Source: Phytopythium helicoides (taxonomy: Eukaryota > Oomycota > Peronosporomycetes > Pythiales > Pythiaceae). From it: a stretch of DNA of 64,000 bases. Of this stretch, positions 1 through 9,784 are shown in pieces. How positions within the stretch are numbered: position 1 is the stretch's first letter; each line of letters opens with the position of its first letter. Under the pieces are notes generated by a model, which did no database searches, had not been told where the DNA came from, and saw only the letters and a program-made list of their open reading frames with translations. A program made the position numbers and the translations under genes. Location of the stretch: the NCBI GenBank assembly GCA_024867545.1, contig JANFNE010000013.1:992001-1056000 (forward strand). Direction: 5' to 3'.

Positions 1-2917
1 GGGCAAGTACGAGGTCGACACGATCCAGAAGGACGGCAGCGTGCAGACGCAGGAGGTGCAGCTCGAGGGTGAGTCCGCACGGCTGCTGCAGCGCTGGAGG
101 AGGCGTACAACGTGCTGACACGCTTGCATGTTGAAGCTGTCGGATCGCTGGGCAGTGCCGAGGGACGCGCGGCGTTTCTGGAACTCCCTGGCAAGCTGCC
201 GCAGCTACGCTACATTGGTGTGGGTGTGACCGAGAGTGGCATCGTCAAGGACGGCCCAGCGATTGTGGTGCTGGCTGAGTTCCTCTTCAAGACCTTCCAG
301 GCGCTTCCTGGTACGTTGATAGTTGCATTGGCTCGTCGCATGGCTGTCGGGTTCTGAAGGATGTGCGTACACTTTGGTTAAATGCAGAGAACGCCATTTC
401 CATCATCAACACGGACAACCTGCCGCACAACGGCTCGGTCATCAAGCAGTGAGTGGCTCGTTCAGATCGATTGGACGTAACTGAACTGCCCACTCATCAC
501 AACTATTCCACAGACTTGTCAAGGAGACGTCTGTGGCGGCTGCCGGCTCGGACCTCAGCGCTTTCCACGCCTACCTCGAGGCAAAGGTTACCTTCCACAA
601 CACGATGGTGGACCGCATTACATCGCACCGCGCTGGCAGCAAGCACGTTCCATTGACGGAGCCGTGGCCGACCAAGACCCTGGTCATTGAGGACATCAAC
701 GGTGTCCTAGATGCGAAGACGCTCGGCGCGCTGCCCGGTGTACAGATTCGCACGAAGGCTGGACAGCTTGAGCTGGATCACTTGCTCAAGCTCAACGTTG
801 CCAACGCAACGCATACGGCCACGGTCTACCTTCTTGCGCTTCAGCGCTGCAAGACAACCGGCGAGATCCTTGGATTCCCTGAAGTTCGCCAATTCCTGGA
901 TCTTTTGTATGCGAAGGACATCGAGCCGGCTCTTTTGGCTCGCGGTGTGACCAAGCAGGAGGCACAGCAGACGTATGACGAGTGGATGGGTCGCGTTGAG
1001 CACCAGCACTTTGGCCTCGACAACTTCTGGGTCGGACAGAACGCGATGCTGAAGTACGGTGTTCGACTTTTCAGCACAGTGGCTACGAATGCTTCGAGCA
1101 ACCCTGACTACCGCCCCAGCGTGTTCATGGCTTACGCCACGGCTATCATTCTTCGCTACCTTACGCCGGCGCAGGTCGACTCGCGCAAGGAGTCGGCCAC
1201 CCCTGTGTTTGTTGGTTTGCTTGACCCAGTTCAGGACAAGACCCCTATCTACTCAATCACAGAGAAGACGTGGGTGTACGCCAATGGATTGACGGCGAAC
1301 CTGTCGACTGGAAAGTACGAGTTCCTTGACGGTCAGGACGGAAAGACTGCCAAGACTCTTTGGAACGTCAGCAAGAACGTGTTCGCGGCAAGCAAGAGCT
1401 CCAGCAACACCTTCACCAAGCCCACCAACGCCGAGTCCTCCTCTGAAGTCTCCAGCGGCGTCGGTGTCGCCGTCGCCACCGTGCTCAGCAGGGTCCAGGG
1501 ATTCGACCTCACCAACGAGGTGTACGCGTCGTTCGCCGCTGACGTTGCAGCACTGTACCAACGCCTGATCTCGGGAAAGCAGACGGCACTCGAGACGCTC
1601 AGCGACATCCTGCGCAACCACGAGACGAGCGAGTACCTGTCATCTCCACAGGAGGTGGCGACGTACGTGCGCGAGGCGGTGGCGAGCGTTCAGATCATCG
1701 ACGTGCACACGCACCTGTTCCCTCCTAGTCACGGCAAGTTGATGCTGTGGGGAGTGAACGAGCTGTTGACGTACCACTACCTGGTGGCGGAGTACCTTCA
1801 GACGGCTCCGATGGAGGTGGAGGAGTTCAACACGTACTCGAAGGAGGCGCAGGCGGGTCTGATCTGGCAACACCTGTTCGTGGACCGCTCTCCAATGTCA
1901 GAGGCTTGCCGCGGTGTGCTAACGACGCTGAAGGCGCTGGGTTTGACGAGCCTGGTGGAAAAGCGCGACCTGCGCGCGATCCAGGAGTGGTTCAAGCAGC
2001 AGGACCCGGAGGAGTACGTGGACACGGTGTTCCGTCTGGCGGGTCTCAAGTACGCGGTGATGACGAACATCCCGTTCGAGCCGGAGGAGGCTCGTCACTG
2101 GCTGGGTGATCCCGCGAACAACGTGGCTCCGCCTGCGTGGTCGCGCAAGTACTTCCGTTCTGCGCTGCGCGTGGACCAGGTGCTGTTGGGCGACTGGAAG
2201 TCGATTGCTCCGACGCTGGACGTGTTCAGTCTGCCGCATACGCTGGACGGCGTGCGTGATCTGCTGGAGAAGTGGATCGACATTATGGCTCCGGAGTACT
2301 TCATGTCGAGTGTGCCGATCCAATTTGAGTACCCGTCGGACGATGCAGCGGAGACGGCTGCGGGCGAGCTTCCTAGTGGCGCGGATCTGTTGCTGAAGGT
2401 GCTTTTGCCGTTGGCGGAGGCGAAGAAGCTGCCGATCGCGCTCAAGTTCGATAGCGTGCGTCCTATCAACGCGCGTCTGGGTGTGGCAGGCGACGGCGTG
2501 AAGCCGAGCAACGTGGACATTCTGATCAAGCTGTGCAACCGGTTCCCGAAGGTGAAGTTCCTGGCGACGTTCCTGTCGCGCGTGAACCAGCACGAGGTGA
2601 CAGTGACGGCCAACAAGTTCCGCAATCTGCACCTGTACGGTTGCTGGTGGTACTGCAACAACCCGTCGATCATCGAGGAGCTGACGCGCATGCGCATCGA
2701 GATTCTGGGCACGGCATTCACGAGCCAGCACTCGGACGCGCGCGTGCTGGACCAGCTCATTTACAAGTGGCGCCACTCGCGCGAGATCATCGGCGAGGTG
2801 CTGGTGGACATGTACGACAAGATGTTCCAGACTGGCTGGAAGATCTCCAAGAGCGATGTGCGTCGTGATGTGGAGCGTCTGTTTGGTCAGAGCTACGAGG
2901 AGTTCATGAGCAAGTAA
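1..2917 (+). CDS. Mannitol dehydrogenase-family / uronate isomerase-like fusion (5' partial)
   Basis: The gene runs in from the left edge. Proposed exons are <1-68, 92-310 (or 137-310), 388-448 and 514-2917; the joins at 310/388 and 448/514 keep frame. The N-terminal half resembles long-chain mannitol dehydrogenases of the fructuronate reductase type: IGVGVTESGI, then INTDNLPHNG, then a helical region with LKLNVANATHT. From about position 1690 the protein changes to an amidohydrolase-like barrel with IIDVHTHLFPP (metal-binding HxH) and a C-terminus like glucuronate (uronate) isomerase. In the bacterial hexuronate pathway UxaC makes fructuronate from glucuronate and a mannitol-dehydrogenase-family enzyme reduces it to mannonate, so the fusion would join two consecutive steps. 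That pathway role is inference. No signal peptide can be judged because the N-terminus is missing. Confidence 0.72.
69..91 (+). other. Candidate 23-nt micro-intron
   Basis: The segment begins GTGAGT and ends CTGCAG. Removing it joins two coding frames; reading through reaches TGA after 16 codons. A 68-nt alternative (69-136, acceptor GAAG) also keeps frame and has a more usual length, so the exact 3' splice site is undecided. Confidence 0.4.
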
Positions 2918-3417
2918 GGTGGAGGGAGGGAGGTGTGTGGCATGCGCGTGCACGCAGTTCATCCACTGGTCGTGTCGTGGAACGACTGCATGGCAAGGCA
3001 TTGGGATTAGACACACGCATGTCAGGACAGAGAGACAGAGAGACAGGCCGCTGAGCAGGTCGGCAACACAACTACTTCAAAGTAGCCGTGTATATATCGT
3101 TGGAGAGAATGGAACAAACGTGATCATCATCGAGATCGTCGCTCAGTTTTTGTATATTTTGTGTTTGTTGTCGTGGTTGTCATGGGAGCCGTTGCAGGCA
3201 AGAATTTCAGCATAGCACAGATCAATCAGGCACAATGGTAGACAAGTTGATGGATGGACGTGTGAAGAGATTGCTGCTTGATGGTCTCTGATGCAGAATA
3301 ATTGGAGAGATGTGAGGGAGGTCTAGTGGTCAATCATCAATCTCTCACACGACCACGACCAGATCTCTCCCCCGTGAGAACCACAGCATAGAGCTCGACC
3401 TCGACCTCCTCCAGCTC
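2918..3417. other. Intergenic, no gene seen
   Basis: This is the 3' flank of the fusion gene and the 5' flank of the secreted Gly/Tyr protein. I see no conserved reading frame or repeat. It contains an A/T-rich patch near 3100-3180. Confidence 0.6.
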
Positions 3418-3433
3418 GCTCATTCCGCAACTC
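3418..3433 (+). promoter_or_regulatory. Oomycete initiator-like motif
   Basis: GCTCATTCCGCAACTC matches most of the oomycete initiator consensus GCTCATTYYNCAWTTT. It lies about 80 nt upstream of the ATG at 3511, so transcription of the secreted protein gene probably starts here. Confidence 0.55.
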
Positions 3434-3510
3434 GCCAGCTCCCATTCAAGGTCCCACCACCCAACCCAGTCGCCAAGTGACCAAGTGACCAAGAGAACCA
3501 GCAAGACACC

Positions 3511-4089
3511 ATGCAGATCACCAAGTGTCTCGCACTCCTCGTTGTAGCCGTCGCCGCCTCGACCTCGGCAACCACGTCGGCTGCCGACGCCAAGAAACCC
3601 GAGTCGGTCTCCGTTCAGGACGCGACGGTCAAGCAGGAGACTTCGTCCGTGTCGACGCCAGCATCGGCCTCGGCTTCGGCAACGGCGTCCAAGCTCGAAG
3701 GATACTACGGTCAGGGCTATGGCTACGGGAAGGGATACGGCTACGGCTACAGCTACGGCGACGACAGTAGCGACGACTACGGCAGCAGCGACGACTACGG
3801 CAGCAGTGACGACTACGGCAGCAGTGACGACTACGGCAAGAAGCACCGCCGTCACCACGGCTGCCACCGTCGGCATCACCACCACCGCCACCACGGCAAG
3901 AAGTACGGCTACGACGACAGCTCGGACAGCTCGGACGACTACGGCTACGGAGGGCACGGCTATGGCGGCGGCTACGGTGGTGGCTATGGCGGTGGCTACG
4001 GCGGCGGCTATGGCGGCGGCTACGGTGGCGGCTACGGTGGCGGCTATGGAGGCGACTACTACGGCCGTGGTGGCTACGGCTACTACTGA
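3511..4089 (+). CDS. Secreted Gly/Tyr/His-rich repeat protein
   Basis: A 192-residue protein with no intron. The N-terminus is a clear signal peptide (MQITKCLALLVVAVAAS, likely cleaved near residue 24). After a Ser/Ala/Thr-rich spacer come four SSDDYG repeats (about 85-110), a basic His-rich block (KKHRRHHGCHRRHHHHRHHGKK), then a C-terminal run of about seven YGGG units. The composition resembles extracellular structural or adhesive Gly-rich proteins; the alternating acidic Tyr and basic His blocks could support self-association or metal binding, which is inference. An initiator motif lies about 80 nt upstream. The repeats make the DNA a 12-nt minisatellite, so repeat number probably varies between isolates. 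I do not recognise a named family. Confidence 0.8.
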   Translation: MQITKCLALLVVAVAASTSATTSAADAKKPESVSVQDATVKQETSSVSTPASASASATASKLEGYYGQGYGYGKGYGYGYSYGDDSSDDYGSSDDYGSSDDYGSSDDYGKKHRRHHGCHRRHHHHRHHGKKYGYDDSSDSSDDYGYGGHGYGGGYGGGYGGGYGGGYGGGYGGGYGGGYGGDYYGRGGYGYY

Positions 4090-4297
4090 TCGGTGTGCGG
4101 TTGGTGACGAGATGCGGTGAAAGTAGAAAGCACAAGGTATAGTGTCGTTGGATGTCTAGTGTCGTGCTGAATCGGCAATCAACGTGAATCGAATTGTTAT
4201 TGACTCCAAAAAGGTTCATTCATCATGCACAGCAACATTCAGACACCCGCCTAACAGAGCGTCAGCCTACGCATCAACTTTCATCTCATAACCTGAC

Positions 4298-6646
4298 TTA
4301 GGACACCTCAGCCAGTGCACCGTACGGGTATTCACCAGTGTTGATGGTGAACGTGGCACACAGAGGGTCGACAATCGCCGTCGAGTTGTACACATCGCAG
4401 TCCGTCTCGGGCTTAATGGCAATCACGTAGTCGGCGTCTTCGGCCACCTGCTTGAAGCCCTGACCGATCTGCGGGTAATACACGCTCCAATCGTCGGCTG
4501 TGAGCGTGAAGGTCACCTCAGTTGACTGCCCGGCTTCGAGGTAGATCTTGTTGAACTTCTTGAGCAGCTTGACCTCAGGCACCGAGTACGAGCGGTACGG
4601 CTGCGTCAGGAACAGCATGACAGTCTCCTTGCCAGCCATGGAACCAGAGTTGGTCACGGTGACCGACACGTTGATCGAGTCCGAGCTAGAGGTCACGTTG
4701 TAGGTGCTCAGCGTCAAGTCCGAGTAGTCGAACGTCGTGTAGCTGAGACCGTGGCCAAAGTCCCACTGCATCTCGCAGTAGTCACCCGACGCGCACTGGG
4801 TACTCACGCGGTGGTTGTACGGGATTGCGACGTTGCCCGCGTCCTTGGGGTATGTGATAGGAAGACGACCACTCGGGTTCACCTGGCCGAAGATAATCTC
4901 AGCCATGGCCTGGCCACCAAGCTCACAGGCGAGAAGGCCGTCGATCACAGCGTACACGTACTCAGTGACGTCGCCAAGCAGACGTGGGCGACCTTCAAAG
5001 AGAACAAGGATAACCTTGGTTCCCGTGGCAGCAAGTTCCTTGACGTACTCAATCTGTCCCTCGGGTAGCGCGAGGTCGTTGATGTCGCCCTTCTTCTCCG
5101 CGTACGGCGCCTCGCCAACCACTGCAATGGTGTATTCGGACTTGGCCGCGTATGCCTTGGCTGTGGCCAGATCCTCCTCTGAGTACGAGCCGTTGGCGTA
5201 CAAACCATTGAAGTAGGTCACGCTGTCGTTGCCGATGAGAGTCTCAAGACCATCCTTGACCGAGATACCCTTGGGGAAGTTGGACTTACCCGAGATACCC
5301 TGCCACGTGATGCTCCAGCCACCGCACTGGTACGCGATGTTGTCCGCCGAGTGGCCCGTGAGGAAAACTGAGGTGCCATTCGCCAGAGGCAGCGTGCTGT
5401 CGTTGTTCTGCACCAGCACAATCGACTCGCGCGCAAGCTCGAGTGCGTCCGCGACGTCGTCGTCATTGCCGATCATATCCAGATACTGCTCACCGGGCAT
5501 CGGGTTTTCGTACAAGCCGAGTTGTACCTTGAGCTTGACAACGCGGCGAGCCGACTCCTTCATGCGCTCCAAGATGCCGGGGTTCTCTTCAAGCAGGGCC
5601 TTTGAGCCATTGATAAAGCTGGTCGAGTCGGCAATCATACTCATGTCGAGCGTCGTGCGCTCAAGAGAGAACTTGGTAGCCTCATCCGTCGTGCGTGCCG
5701 TGCGGTGGAAGTCTTGAAGAGCATCGATCTCCGCGTAGTCAGAGACGGTCATGCCCGTGAATCCCAAGTCATTACGCAGCAGCGTTGACAGGAGCTTCGA
5801 GTTTTGGATCGTCGGGACACTGTTGACCGAAATGTAGTTCTCCATGGCCGACAGTACACCAGCGTCCACCGCAGCCTTGAAAGGGCGAGCGAAGTAGTTG
5901 AGAAGGTCAAAGTCCGTGATCGTTGCGCCGTCCTTGTCGTGGCCAGTTGGGGTCTTGGAGTATGCGATGAAGTGCTTCATGCACGCCGCGAGCTCACCTG
6001 TGCTCTGCAAACCACGCACAATCGCGTCCGCCATGACCGAGATCGTGTATGGGTCCTCGCCGAACGTCTCGTATGTGCGTGCCCACAGCGGGTTCGACGC
6101 CACCTCGAGGATGGGGCCGAACGCCCACGGGATACCAGCCGCCAGAGTATCACGCGCCGTCACTTGGCCCATCTTGTAGACCAAGTCCGGGTTGAAGGAC
6201 GCTGCTCCATTGATCTGCTGACCAAAGATGACAGTGCCGAGCACAAGTGCAGCACCGTGCACCGAGTCGAGACCGAAGATCATCGGATGACCGCCGTTCT
6301 CCTCCATGGTAATCTCCTGAATCTTGGTCACAGCCGCACGGAACTCTTCAGCCGTCCAGGCGTAGCTGAAGCTCTCGTTCGTGTAGTAGTAGCCCGTGGA
6401 CAGTGGGGCGCCGAGGTAAGACCCCACCTTCAGCTTTGCATACGAACGGACAAGGTCCTCATTGATGCTCAGGTCGTCGTTGACGAGGCCGTAGATGGAG
6501 ATCTGGGACATCTGGCCGATGATGTCTTCGGTCGTGAAGTTCGCCATGATGGCATCCACCTGCGCGTCCCATTGATCAGCAGCAGCGTGGTGGGCCGATA
6601 GGCCAAGCGCCGTCAGAACGAGCGGCGCCAGCCAAGTCTTGAACAT
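4298..6646 (-). CDS. Secreted GH3 beta-glucosidase
   Basis: 782 residues, single exon. The start is taken at MFKTWLAPLV because it opens a typical signal peptide ending near HHAAADQ; open frame continues 43 codons upstream to an earlier Met, but that part lies across the initiator motif. The protein has the full GH3 layout: N-terminal TIM barrel with FGLDSVHGA and KHFIAYS, the nucleophile Asp at about residue 303 in VSDYAEI, an alpha/beta sandwich with VVGEAPYAEKKGD, and a C-terminal fibronectin-III-like domain (DLTLSTYNVT onwards). It should remove terminal beta-linked glucose from cell-wall oligosaccharides outside the cell, either for nutrition or for remodelling its own glucan wall. Confidence 0.92.
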   Translation of the reverse strand: MFKTWLAPLVLTALGLSAHHAAADQWDAQVDAIMANFTTEDIIGQMSQISIYGLVNDDLSINEDLVRSYAKLKVGSYLGAPLSTGYYYTNESFSYAWTAEEFRAAVTKIQEITMEENGGHPMIFGLDSVHGAALVLGTVIFGQQINGAASFNPDLVYKMGQVTARDTLAAGIPWAFGPILEVASNPLWARTYETFGEDPYTISVMADAIVRGLQSTGELAACMKHFIAYSKTPTGHDKDGATITDFDLLNYFARPFKAAVDAGVLSAMENYISVNSVPTIQNSKLLSTLLRNDLGFTGMTVSDYAEIDALQDFHRTARTTDEATKFSLERTTLDMSMIADSTSFINGSKALLEENPGILERMKESARRVVKLKVQLGLYENPMPGEQYLDMIGNDDDVADALELARESIVLVQNNDSTLPLANGTSVFLTGHSADNIAYQCGGWSITWQGISGKSNFPKGISVKDGLETLIGNDSVTYFNGLYANGSYSEEDLATAKAYAAKSEYTIAVVGEAPYAEKKGDINDLALPEGQIEYVKELAATGTKVILVLFEGRPRLLGDVTEYVYAVIDGLLACELGGQAMAEIIFGQVNPSGRLPITYPKDAGNVAIPYNHRVSTQCASGDYCEMQWDFGHGLSYTTFDYSDLTLSTYNVTSSSDSINVSVTVTNSGSMAGKETVMLFLTQPYRSYSVPEVKLLKKFNKIYLEAGQSTEVTFTLTADDWSVYYPQIGQGFKQVAEDADYVIAIKPETDCDVYNSTAIVDPLCATFTINTGEYPYGALAEVS

Positions 6647-6713
6647 GCTGGCTTGAGCTTCTGTCCGAAGACTGACTTGGTTGCTTGGATTATTGAAGTG
6701 CTCAGGAGCTGGT

Positions 6714-6729
6714 GAGTTGGGAAATGAGC
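6714..6729 (-). promoter_or_regulatory. Oomycete initiator-like motif
   Basis: On the minus strand GCTCATTTCCCAACTC matches the oomycete initiator well and lies 68-83 nt upstream of the GH3 start at 6646. It supports the choice of the internal ATG for that gene. Confidence 0.55.
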
Positions 6730-7581
6730 AAGATTGCCTGAAGTGTGGTTGATCCGAAGGTGGCTGTAGTCGCAAGGGCGACTAGCGCGCCGAGTACTGT
6801 AGAGCACCTGCCTTCAGTGCCAGCAATCGATACGGATAGTCGCGGGAACAGTGGATCGCTGCATGGGCCGAGCACACGGACAAGCACGCTGACGTGCTGA
6901 TCAGAGCCATGCACGGCTGATTAAGGCGCGCTCCGTTATCGGGTCAGGGACACGTGATGATGGCAGTTGAAGTAGACGGACAGCTCTGCTCCCCTTCGTC
7001 TACTTTGTATGCGGAAATTGTAGAACGCGGGGGAGTGGCTCCACGCGTTGACCGAGTTGACGTGGTTGAAGTTGTTGGTCGAGGCGCGCGGCGGTGTGCA
7101 TCTGAATCAAGGTAAGCGTACACAGCCCAGGCAGCTCTTCAACGATCATCGGAGTGGTGGCTCTGAGCCAACGCCCCACGATGTACAGGCGACTTGCTGT
7201 AGCACTACCGAGGCAGCAGAGCCACGCATGGGCAGCTTGGGACCTTACTGCTTGGGAGTAAACAGTGCTACGAAATAATGCGCACGAAGCACCACGCAGA
7301 GCCAACAATGCTGCTACATCAAGCTGCTCAAGTTGAAGTCGCGTCGCAGATCGTGCACCGGATCTGCTATTGGCGCTGGGTCTTTGCAGCGCATTGCTGG
7401 TACCAAGGCATTGGCAATGCGTTACCTTTTGATGCGTGGGTGCCTTGTCGTTCACTGCATCAAATTACCTGTTGTGCTGTAAATGCGCGTGCGCAACTAC
7501 ACGCAAGACTTTCTAATGCGTCCTTGTCACAAGAAGCAGCTATAAATCCACTCTCACAGCAATTGTACTGTCGATTTGCAT
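6730..7581. other. Intergenic, no gene seen
   Basis: This lies between the 5' end of the GH3 gene and the 3' end of the HAUS3-like gene. Short open frames exist on both strands, but none has conserved motifs or splice support. Confidence 0.6.
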
Positions 7582-9647
7582 TCAAATCTTCAGCCTCGAG
7601 CGTAAACGTTCCATGCTCGCTTGTTGCTGTGCCTTTGTGGCTGGGTCCATGGCCAACGACCGTCGCTTGATTCGAAGGTCCTCCAGTACTGCATGCAGAT
7701 CAGACTCAGTTTGGTCCTTGGCGTTCACGACATTTTGAACTGTCGCTGACACTTGACTCGAAAGAAGTATGGGTTCTGATGATGTTGGGTCGCCAAAAAG
7801 CTGTTCTCGAACCGTATCCAATGCCTTCCGCTTGGCTGAATAAACGCGGTGCCACTCAATTGTGAGTTGATTCTTGTCGTCGCGGAGCTTTGTAGCCTCT
7901 GAGTTCGCAAGCTGCCCCATTCGTGTCATCTCTTCAAACGTCTGGAATTGAAGGGTAGCCGGTTTGTGCTCGTCCGAGCTACTCGTCGCTGTTTTAGACC
8001 GTGTGATTGCTTCTAGCCTGGAGTATAGAGTGCGAGCCACTTCGTCCGAGTCCTTGATGGTGGAGCGAGCAGTATGAGAAGGCGGAAGGTAGCTTGATCT
8101 TCGTTGTTGTGTGTTGTGCACACGGAAACCGTGCATTTGAAGTCTTTCTTGAGCCTGTGTGTTGGCCTCAGCAAGACTGCTTGATAAATATCTGAGGGTG
8201 CGCTCGACGCGCTTGAGCTCTGCGAACTCTTCGTCAAGTAGTCGATGTGTCAACCTGTATAATTGGTGAAAGGTGCGTTTACGTGCTGCCCTATCATCAA
8301 AACAAAGGAAAGCGAACTGTACCTTAGACGACCATATTGGAGGTCAAGAGCATCCACAAGCGTGCGAAGCCGAAGAAATCGTCGCTCTTGCCTCCATAAC
8401 TTTTGCTCGTAGCTACCGACTAGCACAGTTGTGGTCTTCAGGAACGCCATCTCTTCAAACGCGCAAGGAAGTAGCCGATCAGTGTACTCGGCAAGCTGTT
8501 TCCGAGTTGACTCGAGTGCAGCGCTCAGCGCCTTGTGCTGCGCTGCAACAGCTTCTGCACTCATGAGATCATACTGCTGCAGCAAGCGCCGTCGCGAGTC
8601 ACGGACTTGCTTTTGTCGCTCTGTTGCTCGGGCAAGCTCCAATTGTGCCATCAGCGCATCATACTCGCTCGCCACGAAAGCCTTCTCAAGGCGAGCTAGC
8701 TCAACGCAGCAGCTATGGTGACATCACAAAGTATTCTAAGTAAATCTTGAAGGGACGTTGAGTGGCAGCAAAACGCACCGATTGTAGAGGTAAATGTCTT
8801 GGTCTTGTAGCTGCAGCTGCTGGGGATCAACATTGCGAAAGAACCACGCCGTTCGCTGCTGTGGTTGGTGATCTTCGTCTTGCTCGGATCGCTCTTTCAT
8901 AATTGCTAGGATTTTTGGCACGTCTGTGTTAATCTTCTCGAGGTTTCCCCGCTCTGTTTCAAGCAGAGATGCAAGTGACTGCTGGTACAGCAGCTGCTTC
9001 CATTTCGTGTGAGAGCCGGCAACTACAAGTGAGCTAGCAGGATCGAGCGTTTGTGAGCCTTCGCGAGCTGAGGCAAGTCGCTCCACCATCTCATCAATAT
9101 CACCGCCGCTCCAATCCACAGACGCAGAGCTCCGGCCTGCAACCATCGCCATCTCTTCCTCCTTCCTTCTTCGAGCGTCCTCTCTAGCGTCCTCATCCGA
9201 CTTTCCCGCTTGCTTGTGCACCAATTTCGCCAACCTGTCATTCTTCTGCTCTGCGATCCTGAGCTTCCTCTCAAGCGCTTCAACTTCTCCAGCCAGCCGC
9301 GCTCCCCTCTCCAGCAGTTCGTCCAGCGTCTCTCCGTGCTGCTCGCCCACCGCCTCCTCCACTTCCAGCTGCTCGTTGGACAGCAGCCCTCCATGCTCGC
9401 CGCGGCTGAGCGCGCGAAAGAGCTCGTACTCGCTCGCGCTCAGCTGGCGCTTGACCGAGTGCCGCGGCCGCACCGACGCCACGAACCACTCGAGGAACGC
9501 GCGCACGCGCACCGACGGGAGCGCGAACAGCGCGTCCAGCGCCTCCGCACGCAGCTGCGCGCTGTCCTGTCCGTCCGCGGCGTCCCGCGGGTCGTAGCCG
9601 AGCTCCAGCAGCAGCGCCGCGAGCGCGCCGCCATACCCAGCCATCAT
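7582..9647 (-). CDS. HAUS3-like augmin subunit
   Basis: Three exons: 9647-8779, 8712-8323, 8254-7582, with introns of 66 and 68 nt. The joins keep frame and give 643 residues. The N-terminus has the HAUS augmin-like subunit 3 pattern: a short helical domain with FLEWFVASVRPRHSVKR and a hydrophobic LLLELGYDP start. Long coiled coils follow (about 110-200, 300-450 and 470-640). HAUS3 belongs to the eight-subunit augmin complex that recruits gamma-tubulin to spindle microtubules; human HAUS3 is about 600 residues. The first ATG of the pair MMAGYGG is used. The gene is head to head with a DBP5-like helicase 137 bp away. The family call rests on N-terminal similarity and architecture; coiled coils alone would not be decisive. 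Confidence 0.68.
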
Positions 9648-9784
9648 TACAGCAGCAGCGATCTTGACGGCGCCACAAAGGGAAACCAAGGTCACTGCCT
9701 CGACAGAGTGACATAGATTTTTGAAATCAACCCCTCTGGCGGGGAGCCGCCAAAGGAGAAAGTGCGGCGAGCCGAGCGAGCGAC
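9648..9784. promoter_or_regulatory. Shared divergent promoter region
   Basis: Only 137 bp separate the start codons of the HAUS3-like gene (minus) and the DBP5-like gene (plus). Both promoters must lie here or overlap the first exons. I see no clear initiator match. Confidence 0.5.

Noticed and set aside
1919..3016. Long open minus-strand frame (365 codons) opposite the isomerase half
   Set aside because: It is a His/Arg/Leu-rich shadow of a GC-biased coding strand, with no motif of its own.
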